Positions 23,728 to 35,131 of a stretch of 64,000 nt of DNA are shown here, one piece after another. The stretch covers positions 1,293,709-1,357,708 of the forward strand of contig NW_006763147.1 of assembly GCF_000264905.1 (NCBI RefSeq), written 5' to 3'. Below the pieces are notes generated by a model. The model had not been told where the DNA came from. It was given only the letters and a program-made list of their open reading frames with translations, and made no database searches. Every line of letters begins with the position of its first letter. Within the stretch, counting starts at the first letter, position 1. The translations under genes and the position numbers were made by a program. This DNA comes from Stereum hirsutum FP-91666 SS1. Lineage: Eukaryota > Basidiomycota > Agaricomycetes > Russulales > Stereaceae.

Positions 23728-25539
23728 ATGCACGATGTTCTTACCATACCAGAGATCCTGACCTCTGTTTTTGGTTTACTGGACAAAGGCTGCAACGCCC
23801 GCAACGCGCGAGTTTGCAAGACATGGAAGGAACCAGCTCTCGATATCGTTTGGTCAGAGGTTACACCCAAAGTCTTTCGCTCCCTGGCACCCACAGAAGT
23901 AGCAGTGGTACTAGGCGCGAAGTATCTAGTGTGTATATTCATCATTCCGCCTCATTCAAATAACTGACGTCGAAATTCGCAACTCGGATCGTGTTAGACC
24001 TTTACTCGCCCCTTGACCGTGGACGATTGGCATCGATTTCTGTCGAACAGCGCGCGGGTCCGAAAATGGCAGGACGTTTGCCGAAGTTGGGTCGCACGAA
24101 ACGACCACTTCAAATTATCGTCAGCAGCCTTGAATGAAATAGCTCAGTCGCGTACCGTCCTGTCTATCTTTCCCGGTCTGAGGGAAATCCATGCCAGCCC
24201 GTCCCAACTCAGGCCATTCATGACCGGGGACACAGTGACCAGGATGAGGCTCGAACTCAAGTCTTGGGAAGAGTCAGAAGGGGGCCTTGTCTCGAATTTT
24301 TCACAGACACCGCCAATTATACGTGATATAGGCGATCGACTCCGCCAGCTGGAGTATCTCTGTGTGGAGTATCTCGGAATGAATCTCCCTAACTACGATG
24401 TTGAGCTACAGGGCCTCCTTCAGTCCCTCTCCAGCCTTCGAGAGGTTCGACTCCCTTGTCTATGTCTCGATGCTTCTTTTGCGCAAATCATCTCACGTCA
24501 TCGCCATCTTCGAACCATCTCCATAGAGTTCAAATATTGCCCGTACACCTGTGTCGAGGCAACACGCACTCTCTATCGGTCAGATACACCGCTTCATCGG
24601 GGCGCATTCCCCTCCCTCCATGAGCTCAGCTGCACAGCGCGTGATCTACCTGATCTCAGCTCATTTCTTACCCAACCAGCATTCCCCCTCTGCAACCTCG
24701 TAACCCTGTGGTGCCACACTCGAGCCATGCCTTCCCATGAAGCTCTGATGGGCCTATTAGAGAGCCTTACTTCCAATTGTCACTCACTCAACACCTTAGC
24801 CCTATCTTTTAACCAACTGGCGTATCATGATGAAAACGAACTCCAGTCTATTCCACACATTCATCTCCAACACCTTGTCCCCATCTCACGACTTTCGCAC
24901 CTTCAATGGTTTGAGTTTCGACACCCATACCCTCTTGAAGGCACGGACGACGACGTTAGACAACTAACATCCAGGTGTCCTCGCATCAAAGGGCTTCTGT
25001 TGAACCCAAACCCTCTCCTTCTGAAGTCCACTTCCCTCACCCTAATCGCGCTCAAAGTACTGGTACTTCAGTGTCCACAAATACAGAAAATAGGTCTTTA
25101 CATCGATGCGAGAGTTGTCCCCGTCGCTACCCCACTTTTCATCGCTCGTATGCCCGGCCACACGGGTCGTGGAAATACTATCCGTACTACCAGACCCGGC
25201 CACGGGCTTTCTCCCTCGGCGTTTCGACCAGCGTCAACCGCACCCATTACCCTCACATTGGACAGCTCTATCATTCCGGTGATTGAAGATGGTTGTTACG
25301 ACGACTATTCCTCCATCGCAAAATACGTCACCGGGCTTCCTTTCAGCTCTGAAATATTCCTCTGGGATCGATCGTACGACAAGATTAGGGTGCATTTGGG
25401 GTCGGATCCGTACGAGGATGATAAGGACAGTCGTGAACGTGGTTGGGAGACTATAGCAAGTATCGCAAATCTGATAATGGAGACGAAAATCAGGACGCGG
25501 GAGGAGCTGCTAGCCTTGTTATTTGACGCGCCTCCATAA
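23728..25539 (+). CDS. F-box-like / LRR-type protein
   Basis: Probable substrate adaptor of an SCF ubiquitin ligase, of the expanded basidiomycete type. Start at 23728 (MHDVLTIPEILTSVFGLL) gives an F-box-like segment with CNARNARVCKTWKEPALDIVW. A 69-nt intron (23929..23997) joins KYL to TFTRPLTVDDWHRF, the usual second block (DDWHRFLSNSARVRKW). The remaining 500 residues hold loosely repeated Leu-rich units (LRQLEYLCVEYLG, LVTLWCH, FNQLAYHDENEL) that resemble a degenerate LRR fold. The substrate is unknown. The protein is about 580 residues with no break. Confidence 0.75.
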
Positions 25540-25695
25540 CGAATGTAATTCATGATGCAGAATGCTTTCTTCCACTATGACTCTTCTTTCCGTTTAGTTA
25601 TGCGCGATGGCCTCTGCCCCGATATCGACTGACGTAGGTTCTCAAGGGTCCGACTACGAAAGGACGGCGAACTTCCAAGAGCGGAGTTTGAAGCT

Positions 25696-26082
25696 TTGGA
25701 GCAAGTTGCAAGCCCGCATCCGGCGACCCTTCAAATAGGGATGATCCTGGTGCGCAGAACCATATACATCATGTCGCCCTCTCTGCCATCTACCCAAGCC
25801 ATCGCCTCAGAATGCACATTCACGCTATCCGGCGTTCGCCCACACCGCGTCCTCAGGGCATCCGGCCAAGTTATAACATGCGCACTCACGCATCCTCGTT
25901 ACGGCGAGATCGCACGGGTTATAGTGTGGCACTTTGACCGTACGTTCATCCGAGGACGATACCTCACCACGGACCTCGATGGAGAGGCGCGTGAGGATAG
26001 GGATATGTATGTCCTCTATACTTTTGTGTTTGATAAGTTTGGGAAGGTGTGGCCTTGGATTGGCGATGTAGCGGATGAGTGA
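25696..26082 (+). CDS. hypothetical exon or small protein
   Basis: A 128-codon open frame with protein-like composition (ALTHPRYGEIARVIVWHFDR, DMYVLYTFVFDKFGKVWPW). The real start is not clear: the frame stays open upstream to an AG at about 25630. It may be the 5' part of the next gene, whose exon could begin at 26241 after CCAAATAG. A phase-0 donor AAG/GTGTGG near 26045 would allow this. I recognise no family. Confidence 0.35.
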   Translation: MEQVASPHPATLQIGMILVRRTIYIMSPSLPSTQAIASECTFTLSGVRPHRVLRASGQVITCALTHPRYGEIARVIVWHFDRTFIRGRYLTTDLDGEAREDRDMYVLYTFVFDKFGKVWPWIGDVADE

Positions 26083-26240
26083 AATAGGAACACTGGTGTT
26101 TGGGGAAGGGAGTTGGATGAGGGCACGCTCATTTTGATCGGGGACATAGAGATGGGAGAACCGTGTAAACCTATGACAGGCATTATATCTAATTCGATGA
26201 CGCCTGCTATACGCTGATATTAGATTCATACACCAAATAG

Positions 26241-28137
26241 GATCGTCCAGAAGTCGAAAGCCTCATGTTGAAGTCTATCTTGGACTCGGGGCTCCCGATG
26301 CTGTCTGGGGACTTCATTCTTCGCTCCTGGCTGGCAGGGAAACCGTATTTTGCTCGTGGGCACACTGAGGAATACTTACTTCCGGCTCAGAAAGAATGGA
26401 ACCAAGTCGCGCGAGCGGCTCTTCTACGCAACGTACGCATGAGTATTTGTTATTCTCATCCCTATACTCGTCTCAGGTCCTCACGCGATCATCTTTCTTC
26501 CTTTCATTTGCACAGGTCGGTTTCCGTCTCATAGGCCGCACCGATGTGTTCGCATACACTAAAAACTCTTCTCACCCTTCTCGTTCTCTCTCTGTGCTGG
26601 ACGACTCTGTTCTTGACGCTCCGTTCACCAACATCCCAAACCTCAAAAATGGCTCTCTGACACTTGGCTTGCCCTACTCAGGAGACCCTCTCTCTCCTGA
26701 AGACAGGTGGAAACTCTTTCCCATCCATTCATACATCATGGCCGACAACCTCCCAGAAGACGACCTGGACTACGTCATCTCTAAGCGTTACTTAGCTGAT
26801 CCTTCTATCATCCACCAACGGGACGACCTGGGATCTACCCCACGGTACATCGCTGTTATGAAACTCAGAGTCTCCGCTGTTTCGACTCTTCTGGCTTTGG
26901 GTGCTCGTGACGATATCGATCGCAGGGACAACATCTTTAGGCTCACTGCGAGAGAGATTTGTGAGAGGAATATGATCGAAGAGCGATATGTCAGGGACGG
27001 TCTAGATGGGACGTTTGACGGGTTTGATGAGAAACACTTGAGGATGATGTGGATGATGAAGAAATATGGGGACGACGTAGATGAGGGAACAGACCCAAGG
27101 ACGCGTCTTGACAGATGTGAGGATGAGTATATTGATAAGAGGCGGTTTGGATGCACATGTGGAAGCTGTTCTGAAGGGTGGTTCAGCCAGAGGATGCGGG
27201 TCCGGATGCATGGTGGGATTTAATACAGTATCTCCTTATGAAAGACCCAACGGGCTAATAATCTTCTTGACAGCTGCTATATCGCATATGGACGAACGAC
27301 ACCCACTCCTCCCTTCATCACTCTTCCGCTCCATCGCCACACGTTCAGAATGTTGGATTTTCGTGAGCGAGTGAGAAAAGCACGAGAAATCAGAGAGGGC
27401 TTGCAATCACACTGAGCTGTGAGGCTGGCTTGTGTTAGGGCAAACCGATGCCCTACACAGGTAAACTCTTCATGTATTTATACTACTGTACAAATTATAC
27501 TAGAATATTCTACAGTACTCGAGAGAGTGGCAAAGCAGCTGCGCTGCTGAGTCATCCGTGTCCGTCGAAAGCTCGCGAAAGCTCTCGCGACGTCGAGCTG
27601 CACCTAGCTAAATCCAACACAGAATCAAAACACCTTCACCAATCGTTCCAACGCCGCGACCAAACACTCATATTCCTTCCACCTCATCTCCGACAAAAGC
27701 TCTCGCCCCAATTATACACAGGCTGGCGTGCCCTCCTCTCCTCTCTTGTCGTGTTCTTCGATCCCAGCGGCCCTTTCACGCAGCTTGACCTCAAGGTTAA
27801 ACCGACGCTCAAGTCTCTCCAACCTTCGTGCCTCTGGGAGAACCCATGCGTCGACACCATCATCCTCAGTGTAGACCACGGACTCGTCTCCACCACGAAT
27901 GTTCGCTCTATCAGATATTTCCTTGAAAACGGTGGTTTAGTCGAATATGCGCTAGACTACATCATGTGCATGGCGCTTGACGAAAGTCCGCTGAGCCCGC
28001 GCGGGAAGGAGACCTTGGAGGACGAGAGTTGGCAGGACATGCCGAGCTGTGTTAACGATCTGGATTTTGAGATGGTCAGGGCGAAGTGTTGTCCGGAACA
28101 TAGGGGGTTATGGGGTCCGTGGAGAGAGGGGTTTTGA
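26241..28137 (+). CDS. ankyrin-type hypothetical protein with CxCGxC motif
   Basis: Exons are, in order, MLKSILDSGLPMLSGDF to ALLRN (ATG at 26265, but the frame opens at 26241 after an acceptor), VGFRLIGRTDVFAY to about 27200, AAISHMDERHPLLPSSLF, GKPMPYT, and a last exon to 28137. The region TPRYIAVMKLRVSAVSTLLA followed by GARDDIDRRDNIFRLTAREI looks like ankyrin-type helices. Next comes RFGCTCGSCSEGWFSQRM, a Cys motif I recall from many agaricomycete ankyrin proteins (CTCGxC with SPRM-like end). The C-terminal exon is helical and soluble. There is no signal peptide or membrane segment. Function unknown; the gene may start farther upstream. Confidence 0.5.
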
Positions 28138-28429
28138 TTTGATGCAGGCTAAGTAGAGCGGAACAGGCGGTTTGATACTTGTGGACACCTATGGACAGTT
28201 TTACGGAGCCGAAGGTCATCCAAATACACAGATATCATACAGAGCCATTGTATAATACATACATAAAGCACGAGCACGAGAGTCATTTCGAATCATGAGA
28301 GATAGGTGTCGGCCACAATGTTCTGTGGCGCTGGATGTGGAACCTGAAGCGGACGAGATGATGAATTGGTGGGTAGGCTGAAGTATGGTGATTAGACAAT
28401 AAACGCTGTGAGCATATACGAATCGAGGA

Positions 28430-30888
28430 TCACAGCTTTGCCTGAGCAGGCAGCGATCTCTTATACTCCTCTTGTAGGTGCCGCCGAAGGACCTTCCCCG
28501 TGGGTGACTTTGGAATCTATACCCGGAAAACCAAGGCATCAATTAGCTCTCAGATACCTAGACAGAAGGAAAACCATGGTATTCGGTGTATGATATGGCC
28601 ATCACTCACCTGATCGACTATCCCAAATCCACCCCTCAACCACTTATACTTACTCAATGCCTCTTTATGCCACGCATCCAGCTTCCTGACCACTTCCTCT
28701 GCCCCTATCTTCCGTCCCTCCTCAGTGAGCACGACCCACGCACGGGGAACCGGTTCGTCCGAGAGTCGGGAATTGAGGGGCATGACGCCCGCCACGACGA
28801 CATCAGAAATCAGGGGAGGTTGGGACGGGTGCGATAAGAGGGTGTCTTCGATTTCTGTAGGGGAGACTTGGATACCAGATATCTTGAGGGTGTCCTGTGT
28901 GAAACTTATGAGTGAGCGCAGTCCTTTTTGTCAGACGTAGAGCAAAAAGACAGCGTACCTTAATCCGGTCAACATAACTATATCGTCATCACCATCCAAT
29001 AAGCTCACACAACCAAGATAGTCCCGACAAGAATACTCACTAAAGGCCCCCGTCCTCCTTCGCCAAGAACCTATCCCCAGTCCTCAACCACCCACCCTCA
29101 ATGAACGTCTCCTTCGTAGCCTTCGGATTATCCCAGTATCCCATGGCGACGTTTCCACCCCTCAATAACAGCTCGCCTGGCTCGTTCCAGTCGCATTCCG
29201 ACATGTCTTCTCGGACGATGCGGGCTTCTTGGTTTGCGAGGAGGACGCCGGTCATGCCGGGTTTGGGGCCGCCGAAGATACCCGGTGGGGGGACCCACAT
29301 TGCTGAGACAGACTGATAGTATTGACGTTACAATGGGACAGTCGAGGTACGATGGGACGTATTGACGCATAGTGGAAAGTTGATTCAGTGACGGGAGCAC
29401 AAAACATGTCTATAGAGACGTACGCATTCTGACATCCCATAGCCTACGAACGAAGCGTCAGTCAACGAACGTTTCGTCAAGGAACAAGAGCTAGAACCTG
29501 GTCAGAAAGAAACGGAACACACCTTCAGCCCAATAAGGAACTTTTCCGGCGTATTTGAGCATCGTCTGTCTGAGCTCCCAAGATAGATATGCAGCGCCGC
29601 CCCCGAGGTACGTCAAGCTTGAGAGATCCGTCTGGCGGATCTTTGGGTGATGGACTAGTTGGTGGACAATGGAAGGAACCATGGCAAGTGCCGTCACTTT
29701 ATACCTGACCATGGGTACCCGAATGTCAGGATACCGTTCGTAACATGAACTTGGACATTACACTTACCTCGGAACAAGCTCTAGGACGGCGTTAATGTCC
29801 CATCTCGGCATTATGATGAACGTGGTAGGCGATATTAGGCCACGGAAGATAACATTATGGAGACACATGGCATGATACATGGGAAGGAACGCGATGCTGA
29901 CGGCGGGTGCATCTGCTGTTGACGGTTGCTGAAATATTGCCACATAGAAACGGATGCAATTTATCAGTCGAGTCAACCAGCAGAAAATTAATGAGAATTA
30001 CAGTGGTGCCGTATTTCGCCACTTCCTTAGCGAGTTGAATGGACTGCAATAGTGAGCAGCAAAGGTTTCGGTGTGAAAGCATTACGGCTATGAGGTGTTC
30101 AGATATAGGGGTTCAGCGTACGCCACGCCCTAATGGGTTATATCGAACCTTTCTAGCATTGATTGATGTACACGGTCAAGACAAGAACTACCTTCACCGG
30201 AATGAGATTTAACACTCACTGGAAGCCCAGACGTCCCACTCGAGAAGATCAAATACGCAAGTGTATCCTTCTTCACCGGACGCGACGCCACACGAAGGGT
30301 CCCGTTCGCTCTGACATCATTTATCATATCGGCCAAACTTCGTCGTCCTTCGACCTTCCCTTGAAGAATATAGATCTTCTCGTCCGGGAGCCCAATCTTC
30401 CTCGCAGCTTCTCTTGCCATAGGGAGCTTCTTCGGACTAACGAACAGCTGTGTCACCCTCGCAAGCTTCATCAGAGCCGTGGTTTCTGAGGGCGTAGAGA
30501 ATGAAGGCACAAGAGCCATCGGGACTGCGACTTTAATCAAGGCGTGAACAAGTGTGGGGAATTCCTATATACACGCGTATCGAAATCCATTTTTATAGTG
30601 AGGGTGACAAGTTAGACTCAGACTCGCTGCTGGACTTACCATGTTATTCTCGCTCAGAATCCCGACCACATCTCCCTTCTCCCCCTCCAGCCCTAACGCT
30701 GCCAGAGCCGTCGCAGCATCTGAAACCCTCGCCTGAAACTCTCTCAATGTCCTGCGCTCGTTCGTGAAGGCGTCTATGAACACAGTATAGTCCTTCGTAG
30801 CCACAACGTTGGGCAATCCGAACTGAAAGTCGTGATAGTTCTGAATCGGTGGTTCCGGGCAAGGTTCGAAGGGACTTTGGAGGTACAT
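28430..30888 (-). CDS. AMP-dependent acyl-CoA synthetase (4-coumarate-CoA-ligase-like), probably peroxisomal
   Basis: Activates a carboxylic acid to an acyl-AMP and then acyl-CoA. The ATG at 30888 (MYLQSPFEPCPEPP) is the first in frame. Family blocks appear in order: YLIFSSGTSGLPK (P-loop, split by an intron just before KAVMLSHRN), FLPMYHAMCLHNVIF, YLGGGAAYLS, GYGMSEC, ELLLRGGNVAMGYWDNP, GWLRTGDRF, DRIKDTLKISGIQVSPTEIE and IPKSPTGKVLRR with the A10 Lys. At least eight introns. The last three residues are AKL, which fits the PTS1 consensus [SAC][KRH][LM], so import into peroxisomes is likely. The substrate could be a fatty acid or a phenylpropanoid-type acid; the sequence alone does not decide. 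Confidence 0.9.
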
Positions 30889-31905
30889 TTCTGTGCGTCG
30901 CAGTTTCTTAGTAGGACAAGCGTGATAGATCCGGTGAAAGCAGGGCTTCGACCCTGCCGACAAACAGAATCACGAAGAGGGGGAAAGGAGGGGCATTATG
31001 GCAAAAACAGCCTATATACATGACTTGCTTGGTGCGAACAACTGATTTTGACCGGCCGGTACACTTGTCCCGGATCCCCGAAATTCCCTGCAGTAGAAGA
31101 TACGAGGCGTAAAGTACCCATCCACGGGATGAGCGTTCACGACGGGATAACTATGCAATCTGTGTGTGGTCTGAACCGGGCAACAACTACGCACTCTATC
31201 AGCGCCTTCGCCCGGTGAAGAGCTTTTGAAACAACTTGAGAGACGCCTTCAGCTTTTCATTGGGGTTGGAACGAACAAGCATTTTTTTTATGGGAAGGAC
31301 GAATGGGAAATTACGAGGTCGTCCGGGGTAAAGCCGAAGATCCGGGATGCTTCGACCTTTTCGAGGTTTTCCATCGTTCGTCATTGTCAGAAGACCTATC
31401 CAGTGTGTTCATGCGCCTGTGTGCTCATGGTTGCTCTCGTACTGTCGCCGTGTACCGACGAGCATGAGATACAAGACGCTGTCCGCGGCGAGCTGGAGTC
31501 CGAGTCAAGTCAAGTAATGCTGGTCATCGCCGGCCGGGAGAGCTGTGGGGAAATTTGAAACACTAAAACCCTGGGGCTCCGCCTACTTCGCGACCTTGCT
31601 CGATGTTGATCTTATGTCAGTCATCACGTCAAATTGATCTGGGAGCTGCATAGGAGTGACCGCTTTGGAATGACATTGCAACTCGGAGAGTATCGTTAGT
31701 AAGTAGTACTTATAAGTCCAACAAGACGGACTATGGCGTCGAACGACTACAATTTCTTAGCAAGATAACCAGGTTCTATACTGGTGCCACACGTTCAGGG
31801 TGAGATTTGAAGCTTGTATTTGTTGTCAGGACAGAAACAGACTGCGTGAACTGATAGTCAAATGCAATCTGCATTGCCACAAGTATCGTGCTGTGTAGAG
31901 TATCA
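30889..31905. other. intergenic, no supported gene
   Basis: About 1 kb upstream of the acyl-CoA synthetase. It must hold that gene's promoter and probably the 5' end of the small plus-strand gene that follows. No convincing exon recognised. Confidence 0.35.
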
Positions 31906-32429
31906 AGGAATGTGAATGAGAATGTTGGAGAAACTACGGCACTACCTTCTGAAGTTGCGCCACCTACACAGGTCAATGAGGTTCCTCAACAAGGTAGTGT
32001 GTTTTTTGCGTGATCTACCTTCCCTGTTGCCAACCTCATCGGTTTTCAGCTTCAACACAGCCGCAAGACGGCACTCAGGTCACTGAGAAGGCGAACATAC
32101 CATGGAAGGAGCAAGTCATCGGTCAGTTACTCAATCTCTTTCATTCTGGACACTTTGAATCTGACCTAAGCCTCGCTCTCACTTTTAGGCTACGCACAGG
32201 TATGATCCCCGGTCTTCGGTCACCTTCATCGTAGATCACTCATTGTCACATCCCCGACAGAAAACGAGGGGAACTGTGCTTGGAAAGGTACGTCCCATAT
32301 CCTCCATATCCTCCAGGTTGTCTGCAGTAGTCTCATCTCATCGCTGGAACTTAGAACGGATTGAAGGACCACGGAGATCAGATCCTCCAAGGCGAGACCA
32401 CTGCTCGGGAGCCCCCGCCCAAGGCCTAA
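31906..32429 (+). CDS. small multi-exon conserved-looking protein with a TRGTVLGK core
   Basis: Exons are too short for ordinary frame searches, but the splice sites join perfectly. An exon ends at 31993 (VAPPTQVNEVPQQ), followed by exons 32050..32121 (STQPQDGTQVTEKANIPWKE then QVIG), 32189..32199 (11 nt, YAQ), 32261..32287 (KTRGTVLGK) and 32355..32429 (NGLKDHGDQILQGE then TTAREPPPKA, stop). All introns are GT-AG. The joined core WKEQVIGYAQKTRGTVLGK followed by a Lys/Gly/Asp helix resembles small fungal proteins I have seen, but I cannot name the family with confidence. The N-terminus is Gln/Pro/Thr-rich. The start codon is not found: no ATG lies in frame in the first visible exon, so a further 5' exon is likely. 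Confidence 0.6.
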
Positions 32430-32909
32430 ATGCTAAACCTCGGTCCCTCTCAGTGAGAAGCTTGTAATACCATATACTTGATTGGTGTGTGAAGCTTGTT
32501 TTATCCTTGCAATTTTCCACCTTTATTGACGTCAAGGTATATTGCTATAGTCGCGTTCAGTGTGTGTATGAAAGAGGAGCGCCGTTACTCTGGATATTTT
32601 GTATGAATAGATGTGTATTGCACCAGTACTATTAGGATGTTCATAATATGCAATCTCTTTCCATGAAATACTTGGCGGTATCGTGTGCAGTCGCACAAAC
32701 GAATCACCCGAACTTCAATAAATTCTCGTAGACCCTTTTCTACCTAGAACCATGGGGGGAGCGTGTGTTGAGGGGCGTTGTAATGGCTCGGATGGACCTT
32801 GCGGTGCAGCTGCAGGCCCCCGCTAACTGTCAAGCGCGAGAGAACATTTTTCTGCGTCTCACTGCGTCGGACCACAAAAAAGATTTGCTATGTGGTTATT
32901 TTGGTATGT
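32430..32909. other. intergenic, tRNA downstream flank
   Basis: About 480 bases, AT-rich in the middle, without a frame worth reporting. On the minus strand it begins with the 3' flank of the tRNA, including a run of six T (32873-32878) that can serve as the Pol III stop. Confidence 0.4.
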
Positions 32910-33003
32910 TCCTCCTAGCCGATTTGAACGACTGACCTCTTCATATCATACTCGACTTGGGCGGAGTACTAGTGAAGCGCTACTACCGCTGAGCTAAGGA
33001 GGA
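32910..33003 (-). tRNA. tRNA-Thr(AGT) with a 22-nt intron
   Basis: Read on the minus strand, the acceptor arms TCCTCCT and AGGAGGA pair fully. The T arm is AGTCG/CGGCT around the loop TTCAAAT. The anticodon stem CTTCA/TGAAG is perfect, with loop C-T-AGT-A. The anticodon AGT (Thr, A34 read as inosine) is followed one base later by a 22-nt intron, the standard place for nuclear tRNA introns. The mature length is 72 before CCA and the discriminator is A. The D stem keeps only three good pairs. T-run termination lies about 30 bases downstream. Confidence 0.88.
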
Positions 33004-33066
33004 TGACTCCAGTTCCTTCACTACGGGTAATATTCTCATTGATCTAGCTAAAATAGGTACGAGCAT

Positions 33067-35131
33067 TCAGCGCCACACCTCTCCCGCCACCTTTACCAAC
33101 AATTCTAATTTCGCCTTCGCATCCTGCGAATCCCAAATGAGAATATCTCAATATACATTTCCCTATCATAACGGATCCAGATAGAATGAAATGAAAGACG
33201 GACCCCTTGAGTGATGAACCTGTTTCCCTCCTTTGTTGGCGAGAAGCCGCACTGTGGGCTTATGCAGATTCTGTTATAACGGTCAGATTGACCAACTCCG
33301 GGTGTGGTCCCTTTGTTGAGGGAGCTGAAGGAAAGCTTACTGTTCCAGCGCTTCATCTCGTGTCTTGCCTGACCCACGAGCCAAAATGTCCGCTGCTTCA
33401 TATACCCTCCTTTTGAGCTTGTCTGCGTCCTCCAATTGCCCGTGTTTTGTCGTAATGAGGCCTAAGACGACAAATTTATTCGGTGGGACATAGCGAAGAG
33501 GCTTGAAGTCTCCTGAACGGTCGTCGTCGTACTCAAGCTGCGTAAAATTGGAGGATCGGTCGGTCCCAGTAGACTCTAGATCTAGTATTGGCGAGCTCAC
33601 ATAATATACGTCGACGTCAAGCTTGTTGAACAACGTCTCCGCCATGATTTCGTACGAACCCGAGGCGAAGTACTTCCCGTCCTGCAAATTAAAGTAACAA
33701 CTTGAATACGTTCACAGGGTTCAGAAGCACGATGAAGTACTGGGCCCAACGAACGTACCGTCAAGTTTCCCCTACACAGGTGAATCCCCACGCACATATC
33801 GCCCATAGTCTTCTGCCTGCCCTCCAAAATCGCATTCAGGATCCGTATGTAAAGGTCGAGTTCTGAGTCGGGTGAGACGTCGACGGATTGCATTCGCGTT
33901 CGTACACTGGAGTCCACAAGGAACGACATGACAGGCTCGTCGAATTGAATATTTCCTGTGTGTTAGTTAATATATTTATGAGCCATCCCTGCTGGGGCAA
34001 CACACAACGGAGATGATGGAACACATACGGCAGCCTCTTCCATACAGATCTGTGATCTCTTCGCGGTAGACTCTGATGACATCAGCGAAGTAATCGTCTG
34101 TGAAGGTAGTCCACCATGATAAACGCTTTAGTCCAGTGCGAAACAAACCAGTACCGTTGATATAGAGCGGCCGACATACCGAGAGAAGGGTATACGCCTT
34201 CCAAGTATACGTTCTCTCTCAACATGTAGTAGAACCACTGAGGAGGGCACATGGCGATTTTGATGTTCCGAACCTCCTGCGAAGGGTGGTGTAGAACGGC
34301 GGCGTCAGACGATTTGAGATTCGAAAGTTCAAGAACGGAAGTGAGACCTCTTCGTTGACCAACTTCTTCAGGGCGTCAAACTCAGCCCCATAGATGGATA
34401 CGGTCCGCTTGAGTTTCCCCTTCGTGGCGGTAAGGCAGCGCGGGTAAAGCATGTATACAGAACTCTGATGAGACATGGATAGCGCGGTTGAAAATAGTGG
34501 AGCGACAAACCGTGCAAACCCATGTGGGCGTAGGGACCGTCCTCTTCACCGGCGATAGCTTCTACAATGCCCTGTCAACTAACGGATCCTGCAAGACTAA
34601 CAATATTTTTGTGACATGCACTCACGGAGAACTTGTCAGGGGGGTCTGTAATCCGACACAGCAAGACACATCAGGAGTCATAGGAACGATGTGTGAGAAA
34701 TCAATGATGCAGTATGCGCTAGAGGATGCCAGAGGAGCACATACATGCTGGGTCGAAATTCATTCCTTCGAGTTTGTTGAAGAAGCCATCGAAGAAGGAC
34801 GCTCTGTTGAAAGACCCGTTAGTCACCAAAAAAAAACCAGTAAATAAGTGCCATAGTCATGACTGTGACGCCACAAGCCTCGCACGAAAAGAGACGTGAC
34901 CACCCACCTACGAAATTCCCCGTCAGTGATAGACTTCATTCCTACTGCTTTCTGGAATTTTACGATGCCCGCTATGGCCTCGTCTTCGCATTGCGCGAGT
35001 TCATCCGGGCTACATGTTCCCTGTTCGAACGCCGCGCGTTTGAGTAGAAGAGCATTTGGTCGTGCGAATGAGCCAATTTGCTCAGCGCGGAAGGGTGGTG
35101 AGAGACGCTGATAAGACGGCATTGCGAGCAT
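33067..35131 (-). CDS. MetE C-terminal-domain-like methyltransferase (UROD/MetE-like), copy A
   Basis: Resembles the zinc-binding catalytic half of cobalamin-independent methionine synthase, as in stand-alone YxjG/YxjH-type proteins; the N-terminal MetE domain is absent. It starts at 35131 or 35122 (MPSYQRLSPPFRAEQIGSFA). Then come CEDEAIAGIVKFQKAVG, ITDGEFRR, (after an intron) ASFFDGFFNKLEGM, GKLKRTVSIYGAEF, NIKIAMCPPQWFYY, GCNIQFDEPVMSF, DMCVGIHLCRGN, DGKYFASGSYE, RRVYEAADILA and ICISPQCGF. The His and Cys of GIHLCRGN and the Cys of SPQCGF are the expected zinc ligands. The last intron joins RFITQG to DAKAKLELLVKVAGEVWR, ending at 33067. About nine introns; substrate and methyl donor are not deducible. 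Confidence 0.82.
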
